Below are positions 17,504 to 29,166 of a stretch of DNA of 64,000 bases, piece by piece (within the stretch, counting starts at the first letter, position 1; every line of letters begins with the position of its first letter). Under the pieces are notes generated by a model that was given only the letters and a program-made list of their open reading frames with translations, had not been told where the DNA came from and searched no databases. Made by a program: the position numbers and the translations under genes. The DNA comes from Burkholderiales bacterium (GTDB lineage: Bacteria; Pseudomonadota; Gammaproteobacteria; Burkholderiales; Casimicrobiaceae), in NCBI GenBank assembly GCA_025927765.1, contig JAICKU010000006.1:30489-94488 (forward strand), read 5' to 3'.

Positions 17504-20197
17504 CTACGCCGAGAGCTTCGCGAGCAGGGCGTTCGCCTCGTTCTTCTGCTGGTCGTCGCCCTCGTTCAGCACTTCCTGCAGGATCTCGCGCGCGCCGTCG
17601 ACGTCGCCCATCTCCTGGTAGGCCTTGGCGAGATCGAGCTTGGTCGCCGCGTCGTGCCACTGGCCGTCGATCACCGAAGGCGACCCTTCGTCGTTGGCCG
17701 GGCGATCGCTGTCGAACGACAGGTCGAGCTTGTCGAGATCGAGCGACGGAGCCCGCGACGCGGCCGCGGCACCGACGGTGGCGAGCGACGGCTCGAGCGC
17801 CGGCGCAAGCTTCGGCTCCGGGCGCTTCAGCGGCGCCGGCTTCTCGGCGTCGTCGAGATGGAAATCGAGGTCGAAACGCGGCTGCTCCGCCGGCGTGTCG
17901 ACCCGCGTGGTGAGTTCCTTCGCGATGTCCGCGAACGGGTCGTGCGGCGGCGCTTCGGATTGCGCCGCCGGCGCGGAATGCGGATCACCGATCGCGGCCA
18001 GATCGTCGTGCGGAAGTTCGACGTGGAATTCCGGAATGTGCGGCGCGGCCGGCGCGGGCTCGTGGCGCGCCGCTTCGGCGGCGGCGACGGCCGCGATCGG
18101 CGTGCTGGGACTGCGGGCGAGCGCGTTCTCGGCGCCGGCGAGAATGTCCGCCGCCGACTTCACCGTCGCCGATTGCGGAGCGATCGAGATGTCGCCTTCG
18201 CTGAATGCCGGCGCCGCATGCAGCGCAGAGGGCGGCACGGGCACCGGCTTGGCGGACGGCGCGGCCGCTTCGAGCGCGGCCGGCGCCGGCGCGGCGGCTG
18301 CATCCTGGAACATCGGGTTGTTCGGGTCGAGCTGGCGCCCGAGCGTCACCGCCTTGTGCCAGACGTCGCCCTGGCCGTGGCTCACGGCGAACAACTCGGA
18401 AGCCACCGTTTCGAACGCCTGCGGCTTGTTGTGCTGCGAGTGGATCTCGAGGAGCTTCAGGTAGATCTCCTGGCGCTGCGGATCCTTCTTCAGCGCGTCC
18501 TTCAGGATCTCCTCGGCCTGCGCATCGCGGCCGTAGGCGAGGTACACCTCCGCTTCGGCGATCGGGTCGACTTCGTCCGTGTCGATGTTGCCGAGGCCCT
18601 CGCGGCTGAAGTCGCTCGCGAGCGAGTTCTCGCCGGTGTTGACGACGCCGCCGCCGGTGGAGCCGAAGACGGTGTTCGTCTTGATGTCGGTGCCCGAGAT
18701 GATGCTGTCCTCGAACTTCGTGCCCTTGCGGCGGCGCGCCGCGATCAGCCCGGCGATGCCGCCGAGGATCGCAAGCGCGGCGACGCCGAGCGCCCAGTTG
18801 GGCGTACTCGAGAAGAGGTCGGCGAAGAAGCCCGGCGGCTCGGACTTCGGTGCGGCGGGGGGAGCCTTCGGCGGTGCCTTTGCCGGTGCCACCGCGGACG
18901 GCGTTGCCGGCTTCGCCTCGGGCGCCGTTTGCGATGGCGGCTCGGCGGTTGCCGCGGCCGTCGCGCCGGCGCTCGATCCCGCCGTGGCCGCCGCCGGAGC
19001 CGCGGCCGGCGCATTCGCCGGCGTCGACGCGGCCGGCGCATGCGCGGTCGTTTCGCCGGCCGGCGCCGCTTTGGCGCCCTTCGCGGACTCGGCCTGCGCC
19101 TGCAGCTGCGCGAGTGTCTGGTTCTTGAGCTCGACGGCACGCTGCATCTCGGCGATCGTCCTTTCCAGCGCCGCGATCCGCGTCTGCGCGTCCTTCAGTT
19201 GCTGGTCGCGCGCAATCGCGTCCTCGGCGGCGCCACCGCCTTTGCCGGTGCCGGCTTCACGCGACACGCGCAGCTTGTCGGAACCGGGCGCCGCGGCGGG
19301 CGTCCGGTCCTCGACCGCGGCGCCGATGCGCCCGCTCGCCTCGCGCGAGCCGCCGCCCGCGGCTTCGGGCGCCGCAGCCGCGACGCGGTCGCGATAGTTG
19401 CGCCAGTCGCTGGCTTGCATGCGCACGAGTTTCGTCGCGTCGGGCGGCGACGTCGCCTGCGTATCGGCGGCGCTCGGGATCGTCAGGATCGAGCCGGCAC
19501 GCAGCCGGTTCATGTTGCTGCCTTCGAAGGCCGCCTGGTTGCGGTTGAAGAGCGCCGCGAGCATCTGCTCGAGCGTCGCATCGGCCGGCTTGTACTGCGT
19601 CGCGATCTTCTGCAGCGTGTCGCCGCGGTGCACGGTGTACTGTTCGCCGGCGGCGCCGGGAGCCCCCGACGTCGCACTCGGGACGGTGGGCGCGGCGACC
19701 GAGGTTGGCGCCGGCGCCCGCTGCGCCGGTGCCGCGGTGGTGCGGGCCGGCGTGCCGGCACGCGCGGGCGTCACGGGCTCGGTGGGCGCCGCCATCTGAA
19801 CGCCGGGCGGGTCGAGCAGGAACGTGTATTCGCGCACGACGCGTCCCGATGCCCAGTCGAGCTCCACCAGCAGGTCGAGGAACGGCTCCTGCACCGGCAC
19901 CGGCGAGGTGACCTTGAGATACGGCGCGCCGCCGGACGTTTCGAGCGATATCCGCGCGCGCGACAGCGTCGACTGATACGTGAGGTTGTTCTGGCGATAG
20001 AGGCTCGGGTCGGCGACCTTGGCGCGAAGCGAATCGAGGTCGTCCTTGGTGACGGACGTGAGGTCGATGCGGGCCGAGAGCGGCTGCCCGAGGGCCGAGT
20101 CGACCGTGAGCTTGCCGAGCCCGAGCGCGAGGGCATGACCGTTCAAGGCCAGCGCGCCCGCGAGCAGGCTGTAGGTGAAGAGGGGTTTTGCGCGCAT
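17504..20197 (-). CDS. fimV: FimV-like pilus assembly/peptidoglycan-binding protein
   Basis: LGLGKLTVDSALGQPLSARIDL...LLVELDWASGRVVREYTFLLDPPG; LysM-like YTVHRGDTLQKIATQY; TM; C-terminal TPR LDLAKAYQEMGDVDGAREILQEVLNEGD. Confidence 0.93.
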   Translation of the reverse strand: MRAKPLFTYSLLAGALALNGHALALGLGKLTVDSALGQPLSARIDLTSVTKDDLDSLRAKVADPSLYRQNNLTYQSTLSRARISLETSGGAPYLKVTSPVPVQEPFLDLLVELDWASGRVVREYTFLLDPPGVQMAAPTEPVTPARAGTPARTTAAPAQRAPAPTSVAAPTVPSATSGAPGAAGEQYTVHRGDTLQKIATQYKPADATLEQMLAALFNRNQAAFEGSNMNRLRAGSILTIPSAADTQATSPPDATKLVRMQASDWRNYRDRVAAAAPEAAGGGSREASGRIGAAVEDRTPAAAPGSDKLRVSREAGTGKGGGAAEDAIARDQQLKDAQTRIAALERTIAEMQRAVELKNQTLAQLQAQAESAKGAKAAPAGETTAHAPAASTPANAPAAAPAAATAGSSAGATAAATAEPPSQTAPEAKPATPSAVAPAKAPPKAPPAAPKSEPPGFFADLFSSTPNWALGVAALAILGGIAGLIAARRRKGTKFEDSIISGTDIKTNTVFGSTGGGVVNTGENSLASDFSREGLGNIDTDEVDPIAEAEVYLAYGRDAQAEEILKDALKKDPQRQEIYLKLLEIHSQHNKPQAFETVASELFAVSHGQGDVWHKAVTLGRQLDPNNPMFQDAAAAPAPAALEAAAPSAKPVPVPPSALHAAPAFSEGDISIAPQSATVKSAADILAGAENALARSPSTPIAAVAAAEAARHEPAPAAPHIPEFHVELPHDDLAAIGDPHSAPAAQSEAPPHDPFADIAKELTTRVDTPAEQPRFDLDFHLDDAEKPAPLKRPEPKLAPALEPSLATVGAAAASRAPSLDLDKLDLSFDSDRPANDEGSPSVIDGQWHDAATKLDLAKAYQEMGDVDGAREILQEVLNEGDDQQKNEANALLAKLSA

Positions 20198-20512
20198 GCC
20201 TGCCTCTGAAGGGTTGGCTGTGGAGCCCGCGGCTAAATTAACATCCCGCTTGGGGGGCCGCAAGGTAAACCACGGTATTAGATGGAGTTTTCGGCGTCGT
20301 GCACCGTGACCTGCAACACAGGTTCATGCCGCTGTGCTAAGCGGCCGCAACCAGTAGCGGAGAGCACATTTCGGACCACCAGCCGTGGTGGCCGGCGCGT
20401 CGGGCGCGACTGTTGCATTCGCATCGCCACCCGACATTCGGCGGATGAAGCGCACGGGCATGGCGGCCGCGTCGACCTGCATAAAGCTGTACGAAATACG
20501 GCGCGACGACCG

Positions 20513-21634
20513 TCAGGCGGGGACCGGCACCTTCTGGACGATCCGCAGCATCCGGCGCAACGGTTCGGCGGCACCCCACAGCAACTGGTCGCCGCAGGTG
20601 AACGCCGCGAGGTGATCACCGCCCATCGCCAGCTTGCGCAGGCGGCCGACCGGTACCTCGAGCTTGCCGGTCACCGCGGCGGGCGTCAGCGAGCGCATGC
20701 TCGCGTCGCGGTCGTTCGGGATCACGCGCACCCATTCATGCGCCGAGGCGAGAAGACGCTCGATCTCTTGGAGCGGCACGTCGCGCGTCAGCTTGATGGT
20801 CATCGCCTGCGAGTGGCAGCGCATCGCGCCGACGCGTACGCAGATCGACTCGACGGGGATGGTGCCGCTCGAGAAGCCCAGGATCTTGTTCGTCTCGGCG
20901 CCGCCCTTCCACTCCTCGCGGCTCATGCCGTTGCCGAGGTCCTTGTCGATCCACGGGATCAGGCTGCCCGCCAGCGGCACCCCGAAGTGCTCGGTCGGGA
21001 AACGCTCGTCGCGCAGGATGCCGGCCACTTCGCGATCGATGTCGAGGATCGACGACGACGGATCGCCGAGCAGCGCCTTCGCCGCGAGGTGCGCCTCGCC
21101 CATCTGCTGCAGCAGCTCGCGCATGTTGGCTGCACCCGCACCCGACGCGGCCTGGTACGTCATGCACGTCATCCACTCGACGAGACCCTGCCGGAACAGG
21201 CCGGCGAGCGCCATCAGCATCAGGCTGACCGTGCAGTTGCCGCCGATGAAGTTCCTGACGCCGTTGTCGAGCGCCGTGTCGATCACGCTGCGATTGACCG
21301 GATCGAGCACGATCACCGCGTCGTCGTGCATGCGCAGCGTGGACGCGGCGTCGATCCAGTAGCCGTCGAAGCCCGCATCGCGAAGCTTCGGGTACATCGC
21401 GCTCGTCCAGTCGCCGCCCTGGCAGGTGACGATCGCATCGAGGCCGCGGAACGGGGCGGCGTCGTTCGCGTTGCGAAGCGTGCCCGCGCCCTTCGCGAAG
21501 GCCGGCGCCTTGCCGCCGGCGCTCGACGTCGAGAAGAAGACCGGCTCGATCGTCTCGAAGTCGCCTTCCTGCTGCATGCGCTGCATCAGCACCGAGCCGA
21601 CCATGCCGCGCCAACCCACGAATCCCACTTGCAT
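20513..21634 (-). CDS. asd: Aspartate-semialdehyde dehydrogenase
   Basis: [20 protein letters not shown]...[13 protein letters not shown]...[16 protein letters not shown]. Confidence 0.96.
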   Translation of the reverse strand: MQVGFVGWRGMVGSVLMQRMQQEGDFETIEPVFFSTSSAGGKAPAFAKGAGTLRNANDAAPFRGLDAIVTCQGGDWTSAMYPKLRDAGFDGYWIDAASTLRMHDDAVIVLDPVNRSVIDTALDNGVRNFIGGNCTVSLMLMALAGLFRQGLVEWMTCMTYQAASGAGAANMRELLQQMGEAHLAAKALLGDPSSSILDIDREVAGILRDERFPTEHFGVPLAGSLIPWIDKDLGNGMSREEWKGGAETNKILGFSSGTIPVESICVRVGAMRCHSQAMTIKLTRDVPLQEIERLLASAHEWVRVIPNDRDASMRSLTPAAVTGKLEVPVGRLRKLAMGGDHLAAFTCGDQLLWGAAEPLRRMLRIVQKVPVPA

Positions 21635-21803
21635 CACGATTCCCTGTCCTTCCCGGTCACGCCGTTTCGTTGCCGTGGCCGCTTGCTTTCGCGGGCCGCG
21701 CCGAGCGTGGCCGCCTGCGCGCGCGACGCGGAAAACGTACGCGCGATCGCTTCCGCATCGCGCTCTTCGATGCTTCGCACGACGATGGGCTTGCGCTCGG
21801 CAC

Positions 21804-22877
21804 CTATGCGTTCCGAAGCGCCGCCGCGACTGCTTCGCCCATCCTTCGCGTGCCCACGACGCGCTCGCCGGTGGCCGCGATGTCCGGCGTGCGCAGGCCC
21901 TCGTGCAAGGCTGCGCGCACCGCCTGCTCGATCCGCTGCGCGACATCCTCGCGCGCGAACGTGTGCCGGAACATCATCGCCAGCGACAGGATCGTCGCGA
22001 GCGGATTGGCGCGGTCCTGGCCGGCGATGTCGGGCGCCGACCCGTGGATCGGCTCGTACAGGCCCTTGGCGTTCGCGTCGAGCGACGCCGAGGGCAGCAT
22101 GCCGATCGAGCCGGCGAGCATCGACGCTTCGTCGGAGAGGATGTCGCCGAACAGGTTGCCGGTGACGATCACGTCGAAGCTCCGTGGTGCGCGCACGAGC
22201 TGCATCGCCGCGTTGTCCACGTACATGTGCGACAGCGCGACGTCGGGGTAGTCGCGCGCGACTTCCGTGACGACTTCGCGCCACAGGATCGACGTGTCGA
22301 GCACGTTCGCCTTGTCCACCGACACGAGCTTGCGGCTGCGCTTTCGCGCCGTCTCGAAGCCGACGCGCGCGATGCGCGCGATCTCGCCTTCGGTGTAGCG
22401 CATCGTGTCGAAGCCTTCGCGCTCGCCGTTCCCGGTGCTGCGACGACCGCGCGGCTGGCCGAAATAGATGTCGCCGGTGAGCTCGCGCACGATCACGAGG
22501 TCGAGGCCGGCGACGACGTCGGGCTTCAGCGTCGACGCGGCCGCGAGCTCGGGATAGAGCAGCGCCGGACGCAGGTTCGCGAACAGGCCGAGCGCCTTGC
22601 GAATGCCGAGGATGCCCTGCTCGGGGCGCTTGTCGCGCGGCAGCGTGTCGTACTGCGGCCCCCCCACGGCGCCCAGCAACACGGCGTCGGCCGCGCGGGC
22701 GAGATCGAGCGTCGATTCGGGCAGCGGTTCGCCTGCCGTGTCGTAGCCCGCGCCGCCGATCGCGCCGCGCGCACGCTCGATCGGCAGACCCTCGTTGGCG
22801 AGCACGTCGAGCACGCGCTCGGCTTCGCGCACGATCTCGGGACCGATCCCGTCGCCCGGGAGGATGGCAATCTTCAT
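21804..22877 (-). CDS. leuB: 3-isopropylmalate dehydrogenase
   Basis: [24 protein letters not shown]...[11 protein letters not shown]...[27 protein letters not shown]. Confidence 0.97.
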   Translation of the reverse strand: MKIAILPGDGIGPEIVREAERVLDVLANEGLPIERARGAIGGAGYDTAGEPLPESTLDLARAADAVLLGAVGGPQYDTLPRDKRPEQGILGIRKALGLFANLRPALLYPELAAASTLKPDVVAGLDLVIVRELTGDIYFGQPRGRRSTGNGEREGFDTMRYTEGEIARIARVGFETARKRSRKLVSVDKANVLDTSILWREVVTEVARDYPDVALSHMYVDNAAMQLVRAPRSFDVIVTGNLFGDILSDEASMLAGSIGMLPSASLDANAKGLYEPIHGSAPDIAGQDRANPLATILSLAMMFRHTFAREDVAQRIEQAVRAALHEGLRTPDIAATGERVVGTRRMGEAVAAALRNA

Positions 22878-22894
22878 CGCGGAGAGGCAGCGTC

Positions 22895-22924
22895 CGCAAA
22901 AACAGGGTCGGACTCCACTTTTGC
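22895..22924. repeat. GGGTCGGA(C) family intergenic repeat (degenerate palindrome)
   Basis: GCAAAAACAGGGTCGGACTCCACTTTTGC: outer arms GCAAAA/TTTTGC and inner AGGGTC/GACTCC; between leuB and leuD. Confidence 0.6.
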
Positions 22925-22926
22925 CG

Positions 22927-23562
22927 TCAGAGCCACGGCTGCTCCGCGAGGTGGCGCGCTTCGAACGTCCGGATTTCGTCGGCGTGACGCAGCGTGAGGC
23001 CGATGTCGTCCCAGCCGTTCAGCAGGCATTCCTTGCGAAACGGTTCGACGTCGAACGGGAACGCCACAGCGCCGTCGGCGCTGCGCACCGCTTGCGCGGG
23101 CAGGTCGATCGTCAACGTGTAACCGGGGAACGCGGCGACGTCGGCGAACAGCCGGTCCACGGCCGATTCCGGCAGCACGATCGGCAACAGGCCGTTCTTG
23201 AAGCAGTTGTTGAAGAAGATGTCGGCGTACGAGGGTGCGATCAGCGCGCGAAAGCCGTAGTCGGCGAGCGCCCACGGCGCGTGCTCGCGCGAACTGCCGC
23301 AACCGAAGTTGCGGCGAGCGATGAGGATCGACGCGTCGCGGTAGCGCGGCTGGTTCAGCACGAACTCGGGATTCGGATGGCGGGACGCGGGATCCTGCCC
23401 GGGCTCGCCCGGATCGGTGTAGCGCCACGCGTCGAACAGGTTCGGCCCGAATCCGGAGCGGCGAATCGACTTCAGGAACTGCTTCGGAATGATCGCGTCG
23501 GTGTCGACGTTCGCGCGGTCGAGCGGCGCGACGATGCCCGAATGAACACGGAACGGTTGCAT
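22927..23562 (-). CDS. leuD: 3-isopropylmalate dehydratase small subunit
   Basis: [33 protein letters not shown]...[15 protein letters not shown]. Confidence 0.96.
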   Translation of the reverse strand: MQPFRVHSGIVAPLDRANVDTDAIIPKQFLKSIRRSGFGPNLFDAWRYTDPGEPGQDPASRHPNPEFVLNQPRYRDASILIARRNFGCGSSREHAPWALADYGFRALIAPSYADIFFNNCFKNGLLPIVLPESAVDRLFADVAAFPGYTLTIDLPAQAVRSADGAVAFPFDVEPFRKECLLNGWDDIGLTLRHADEIRTFEARHLAEQPWL

Positions 23563-23589
23563 GACTTCCTTCGACTGAAACGTGCGACG

Positions 23590-23727
23590 CTACTTTGGTT
23601 CGTGCCGGTGGGCGGCCTTCTCGATTGCGTTGCCGGTGGCCTTGGCGTCCTTGCCGACGCCTTCGATCGTGTTGCATCCCGACAGCGCGAAACCTGTGAA
23701 CGCGAGCAAGGCAACGATCTTCTTCAT
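23590..23727 (-). CDS. Entericidin-like small lipoprotein
   Basis: Minus ATG 23727: MKKIVALLAFTGFALSGCNTIEGVGKDAKATGNAIEKAAHRHEPK; lipobox LSGC and entericidin signature CNT-GVGKD. Too short for the supplied ORF track. Confidence 0.85.
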   Translation of the reverse strand: MKKIVALLAFTGFALSGCNTIEGVGKDAKATGNAIEKAAHRHEPK

Positions 23728-23751
23728 CTCGTGTTCCCTCCCCTGCTGCCG

Positions 23752-25155
23752 TTACGACAGTCGACGAACGTCGACGAAATGCCCGGTGAGCGCCGCGGCG
23801 GCGGCCATCGCCGGACTCACGAGATGCGTGCGGCCGCCCGCGCCCTGGCGGCCTTCGAAATTGCGGTTCGACGTCGACGCGCAGCGCTCGCCCGGCTCGA
23901 GCCGGTCGTCGTTCATCGCGAGGCACATCGAGCATCCCGGCTCGCGCCACTCGAAGCCCGCGTCGCGGAACGTGCGGTCGAGGCCTTCGGCTTCGGCCTG
24001 CGCCTTCACGAGTCCCGAGCCCGGCACCACCATCGCGAGGCGCACGTTCGCCGCCACGCGGCGCCCGCGCACGACGTTTGCCGCCTCGCGCAGATCCTCG
24101 ATCCGCGAATTCGTGCACGAACCGATGAACACCTTGTCGATGCGGATGTCGGCGATGGGCACGTTCGGCTCGAGACCCATGTATTCGAGCGCACGCGCCA
24201 TGCCTTCGCGGCGTGCAGCGTCGCGCTCGCGGTCGGGATCGGGCACGCGCGCGTCGATCGGCGCCACCATTTCCGGCGACGTGCCCCACGTGACCTGCGG
24301 CGCGACCGTCGATGCGTCGATCACGTGCGTCGTATCGAATGCAGCACCCGCATCGCTCACGAGCGTGCGCCAGTACGCGACGGCGCGGTCCCACGTGTCG
24401 CCCTTCGGCGCATACCGCCGGCCTTCGAGATAGGCGCGCGTCGTGTCGTCGAACGCGATCATGCCGGCACGCGCGCCCGCCTCGATCGCCATGTTGCACA
24501 CAGTCATCCGCCCTTCCATCGACAGCGCACGGATCGCCTCGCCGCCGAACTCGATCGCGTGACCGGTGCCACCGGCGGTACCGATGCGGCCGATGATCGC
24601 GAGCACGAGGTCCTTCGCCGTGACGCCGGGCGCCAGGCGGCCGTCGACGCGGATCAGCATCGACTTCGCCTTCCTGGTGATGAGGCACTGGGTCGCGAGC
24701 ACGTGCTCGACTTCCGAGGTGCCGATGCCGAACGCGAGCGCCGCGAAGGCGCCGTGCGTGCTCGTGTGCGAATCGCCGCACACGACCGTCATGCCGGGCA
24801 GCGTCGCGCCGTTCTCGGGGCCGATCACGTGCACGATGCCTTGCCTGCGATCGCGGAACGGGAAGTAGGCCTTCGCGCCATAGCGGCCGATGTTTTCGTC
24901 GAGCGCTTCCACCTGGGTTCGCGAGATCGGGTCGCGGATGCCCTCGTCCCAGTGCGTCGTCGGCGTGTTGTGATCGGCGGTCGCGACGATCGACTCGGTG
25001 CGCCACGGCGTGCGGCCGGCGAGGCGCAAGCCTTCGTACGCCTGCGGGCTCGTCACTTCATGGATCAGGTGCCGATCCACGTACATCAGCGCCATGCCGC
25101 CCGCCTCTTCGCGAACGAGGTGACTGTCCCAAAGCTTGTCGTAGAGCGTGCGCAT
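23752..25155 (-). CDS. leuC: 3-isopropylmalate dehydratase large subunit
   Basis: [48 protein letters not shown]...CTNSRIEDL...[10 protein letters not shown]. Confidence 0.97.
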   Translation of the reverse strand: MRTLYDKLWDSHLVREEAGGMALMYVDRHLIHEVTSPQAYEGLRLAGRTPWRTESIVATADHNTPTTHWDEGIRDPISRTQVEALDENIGRYGAKAYFPFRDRRQGIVHVIGPENGATLPGMTVVCGDSHTSTHGAFAALAFGIGTSEVEHVLATQCLITRKAKSMLIRVDGRLAPGVTAKDLVLAIIGRIGTAGGTGHAIEFGGEAIRALSMEGRMTVCNMAIEAGARAGMIAFDDTTRAYLEGRRYAPKGDTWDRAVAYWRTLVSDAGAAFDTTHVIDASTVAPQVTWGTSPEMVAPIDARVPDPDRERDAARREGMARALEYMGLEPNVPIADIRIDKVFIGSCTNSRIEDLREAANVVRGRRVAANVRLAMVVPGSGLVKAQAEAEGLDRTFRDAGFEWREPGCSMCLAMNDDRLEPGERCASTSNRNFEGRQGAGGRTHLVSPAMAAAAALTGHFVDVRRLS

Positions 25156-25261
25156 GATGCAATGCAATGCCGGATGCTGACGAACCCCGTATTTTAGCCC
25201 TTCATCGGGGCTGGCGCGTGCCTTGCTTTATTGCGCCGCGACAACGTCGCCCATCGCCCGC

Positions 25262-26158
25262 ATGTCGCTCCGCCCGTCCGCCGAAGCACGCCTCGTCGCC
25301 ACCTTCGCGGCGACCGTTCTCGCCCTCGTCGTCGTCGCGTGGCTCGTCGTCACGAGCGCGGAAGCCTGGAGCGCGCACGACGAAGCACTGCGCGGCGCAC
25401 TCGCGCGCGAGCCTGTGTTGTCGCGACTGTCGACGACAACCGCCGACGCAACGCGCACGCCGTTGACGGTGCGCGTCGACGCGATGCTCGCGCCCGCCGT
25501 GCGCGCGCATGGCGTGGTGCAGCGCGATGCCGAACGCCTGCGCTCGCTCGGCGCCGTCTTCGCGGCGCTCGTCGTCGTCATGATCGCAGTCGGGCTCGCG
25601 CTGTGGCAGCGGATGGCGAGCGAGCGACGCCGGCTGGAATCGGAGCTCGCCAGCGAGTGTACGCACGACGCGCTGACGGCCCTTCCGAACGCGCGCTTCT
25701 TCTCCGAATGGCTCGCATTCGCGATCGCGAACGCCCGGCGCGAAGGGTCCCACGTCGGCGTGCTGTTCATCGACATCGCGGGCTGCGCTGCCGTGGCGGA
25801 GCATCACGGCGGCCCGGCGGCGGAGGCGCTGCTGGTCGAGATCGCGCGGCGCTTCCGCGCATCGGCGCGGGACGGCGACGTGTTCGCCCGTCTCGGCGCG
25901 GGCGAATTCGCGCTGGCGACGTCCAACGCAAGCGATGTGCGCGAACTCGCGATGATCGCGCAACGTCTGCGCGACGTGCTGAACGATCCGGCGCAGCCGC
26001 CGCTCGCCGATACGCCGATCGGCACGTCGATAGGCCTCGCGTTCTTTCCCGAGGACGCCGATGACTCGGCCGGCGTGATGGCCGCCGCGAACGCCGCAAT
26101 GTACGCGGCACGGCGCGCCGGGCGTCATCACGTGGCGTTCAACGCCCTCGCCGCATAG
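25262..26158 (+). CDS. Membrane-anchored protein with degenerate GGDEF domain
   Basis: Two TM helices flanking about 70 aa; DALTALPNARFFSEWL...GVLFIDIAG...ARDGDVFARLGAGEFALA...IGLAFFPEDADDSAGVMAAANAAMYAAR. GAGEF in place of GG[DE]EF. Confidence 0.82.
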   Translation: MSLRPSAEARLVATFAATVLALVVVAWLVVTSAEAWSAHDEALRGALAREPVLSRLSTTTADATRTPLTVRVDAMLAPAVRAHGVVQRDAERLRSLGAVFAALVVVMIAVGLALWQRMASERRRLESELASECTHDALTALPNARFFSEWLAFAIANARREGSHVGVLFIDIAGCAAVAEHHGGPAAEALLVEIARRFRASARDGDVFARLGAGEFALATSNASDVRELAMIAQRLRDVLNDPAQPPLADTPIGTSIGLAFFPEDADDSAGVMAAANAAMYAARRAGRHHVAFNALAA

Positions 26159-26188
26159 GCAAAAGCAGCGTCTGACCCTACTTTTGCG
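26159..26188. repeat. Inverted repeat GCAAAAGcAG-n10-CTACTTTTGC (GGGTC/GACCC family), between convergent genes
   Basis: 10-bp arms, 1 mismatch, loop CGTCTGACCC; terminator-like position between stops at 26158 and 26178. Confidence 0.65.
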
Positions 26189-27244
26189 GGATGCGGTCCT
26201 CCTCCACCGCGTGGCACGCGACGAGCGCGTCCTCCGCCTGCGCGTCGGCACGCAGCGCTGGAATTTCCGTCCGGCAGCGGTCGTTGGCGAACGGGCATCG
26301 CGGATGAAACGCACAGCCCGACGGCGGCGACAGCGGATTCGGCACTTCCCCCGCGACCGGCGTGCGCGCCTTGCCGCTCATCGCGATGTCGGGAATCGCG
26401 TCGAGCAGCATGCGTGTATAGGGATGCCGCGGATGCGCGAACAGCGTGCGCTTGTCCGCGAGCTCGACGATGCGCCCGAGGTACATCACGCCGACGCGAT
26501 CGGCGACGTGATGCACGACGGCGAGGTTGTGCGAAATGAAGAGGTACGTGAGGCCGAGCCGCTGCTGCAGTTCGCGCATCAGGTTCAGCACCTGCGCCTG
26601 CACGGAGACGTCGAGCGCCGACGTCGGCTCGTCGCACACGAGGAACTCCGCTTCGCTCGCGAGCGCCCGCGCGATCGAGATCCGCTGCCGCTGGCCGCCG
26701 GAAAACTGGTGCGGATACTTCTGGCCGTCCGCCGGCGCGAGCCCCACCTGCGTCAGCAGTTCGCCGATGCGCGCGGCGACGGCGTGCCGCCCGCGGGCGA
26801 GTCGCTGCGCACGAATCGGCTCGGCGACGATGTCGGCGACGCGCCAGCGCGGATTCAGGCTGGCGTACGGATCCTGGAAGATCATCTGCAGCTTGCGGCG
26901 CAGCGTGCGATCGCCGCGTCCCGACGCGAGGGTGGCGATATCGACGCCGTCGTAGGTAATCGAGCCCGACGTGAGCCGGTACAGCCCGACGATCAGGCGG
27001 GCGACCGTGGACTTGCCGCATCCCGATTCGCCGACGAGGCCCAGCGTTTCGCCGCGCCTGATGCAGAAGCTCACGTCCTCGACCGCGTGCAGCAGCGCGC
27101 GCGGCGCGCGGCCCAGCACGCGCGTCAGCCACGGCGGCGACACGTCGAACACCTTCGTCGCGTGCGACACCTGCAGCAGCGGCATCTTGGCCGCCGGCCG
27201 TGCTTCGCTGCGCGCCGGCTCGGCACTCGTCTCCGCGAGCACCT

Positions 27245-27248
<4 letters not shown>
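26178..27248 (-). CDS. Dipeptide/oligopeptide ABC transporter ATP-binding protein (DppF/OppF type)
   Basis: Walker A GESGCGKST, signature FSGGQRQRISIARAL, Walker B FLVCDEPTSALD, C-terminal CAFHPRCPFANDRC. GTGA overlap with upstream gene. Confidence 0.93.
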
Positions 27249-28215
<967 letters not shown>

Positions 28216-28219
<4 letters not shown>

Positions 28220-29142
28220 GTCCGCAGCCTCGGGTTGAGCGCATCGCGCAACCAGTCGCCGAGCAGGTTGATCGCGAGCACCATCACCACGAGCGCGATG
28301 CCGGGAAAAAGCGTCACCCACCATTCGCCGGAGAACAGGAAGTCGTTGCCGATGCGGATCAGCGTGCCCAGCGACGGCTGCGTCGGCGGCACGCCGACGC
28401 CGAGGAACGACAGCGTGGCCTCGGTGATGATCGCGGTCGCGATGTGGATCGTCGCGATCACGAGCACCGGGCCGAGCACGTTCGGCAACACGTGCCGTGC
28501 CATGATCGCGAGCGGGTGGATGCCGAAGAGGCGCGCCGCCTGCACGTATTCCTTGTTCTTCTCGACGAGCGTCGTGCCGCGCACCGTGCGCGCGTACTGC
28601 ACCCAGCCGGATACGCCGATCGACAGCACCAGCACGTAGAACGCGAGGCTCTCGTGCGACCGCGGCAGCAGCGCGCGGGCGAGCCCGTCGACGAGTAGCG
28701 CGATCAGGATCGCCGGGAACGAGAGCTGAACGTCGGCGACGCGCATGATGAACGCGTCGATGCTCCCGCCGACGTAGCCCGCGATCAGGCCAAGCGCAAC
28801 CCCGAGGACCATCGAGAACAGCACCGATGCGATGCCGACGGCGAGCGAAATGCGCGCGCCGAACAGGATCGTCGAGAGAATGTCGCGCCCCTGGTCGTCG
28901 GTGCCGAGCGGGAAGCTCGGATCGCCGCCCGGCAGCCACATCGGCGGCTTCAGCGAGTTCGACAGGTCGAGCTGCGACAGGTCGAACGGATTGTGCGGCG
29001 CGACCCACGGCGCGAACACGGCACTGCCGACGAACAGCACGAACACGATCGCGGCGACGATCGCATACGGTGAATGACGGAAGCTGTACGCGACGTCGCT
29101 GTCCCACGACAACCGCAGCGCCGCCACGAGCCGTGCATTCAT
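28216..29142 (-). CDS. Dipeptide ABC transporter permease (DppC type)
   Basis: MNARLVAALRLSWDSDVAYSFRHSPYAIVAAIVF...LGTDDQGRDILSTILFGARISLAVG. Confidence 0.93.
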
Positions 29143-29166
29143 CGCCCGCTCGCTTCTTTCATTGCG

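Noticed and set aside
16787-20209. 1140-aa plus-strand ORF
   Set aside because: Antisense to truA/fimV; Arg-rich low-complexity, no recognisable motif.
20282-22165. 627-aa plus-strand ORF
   Set aside because: Antisense to asd/leuB; no conserved motif.
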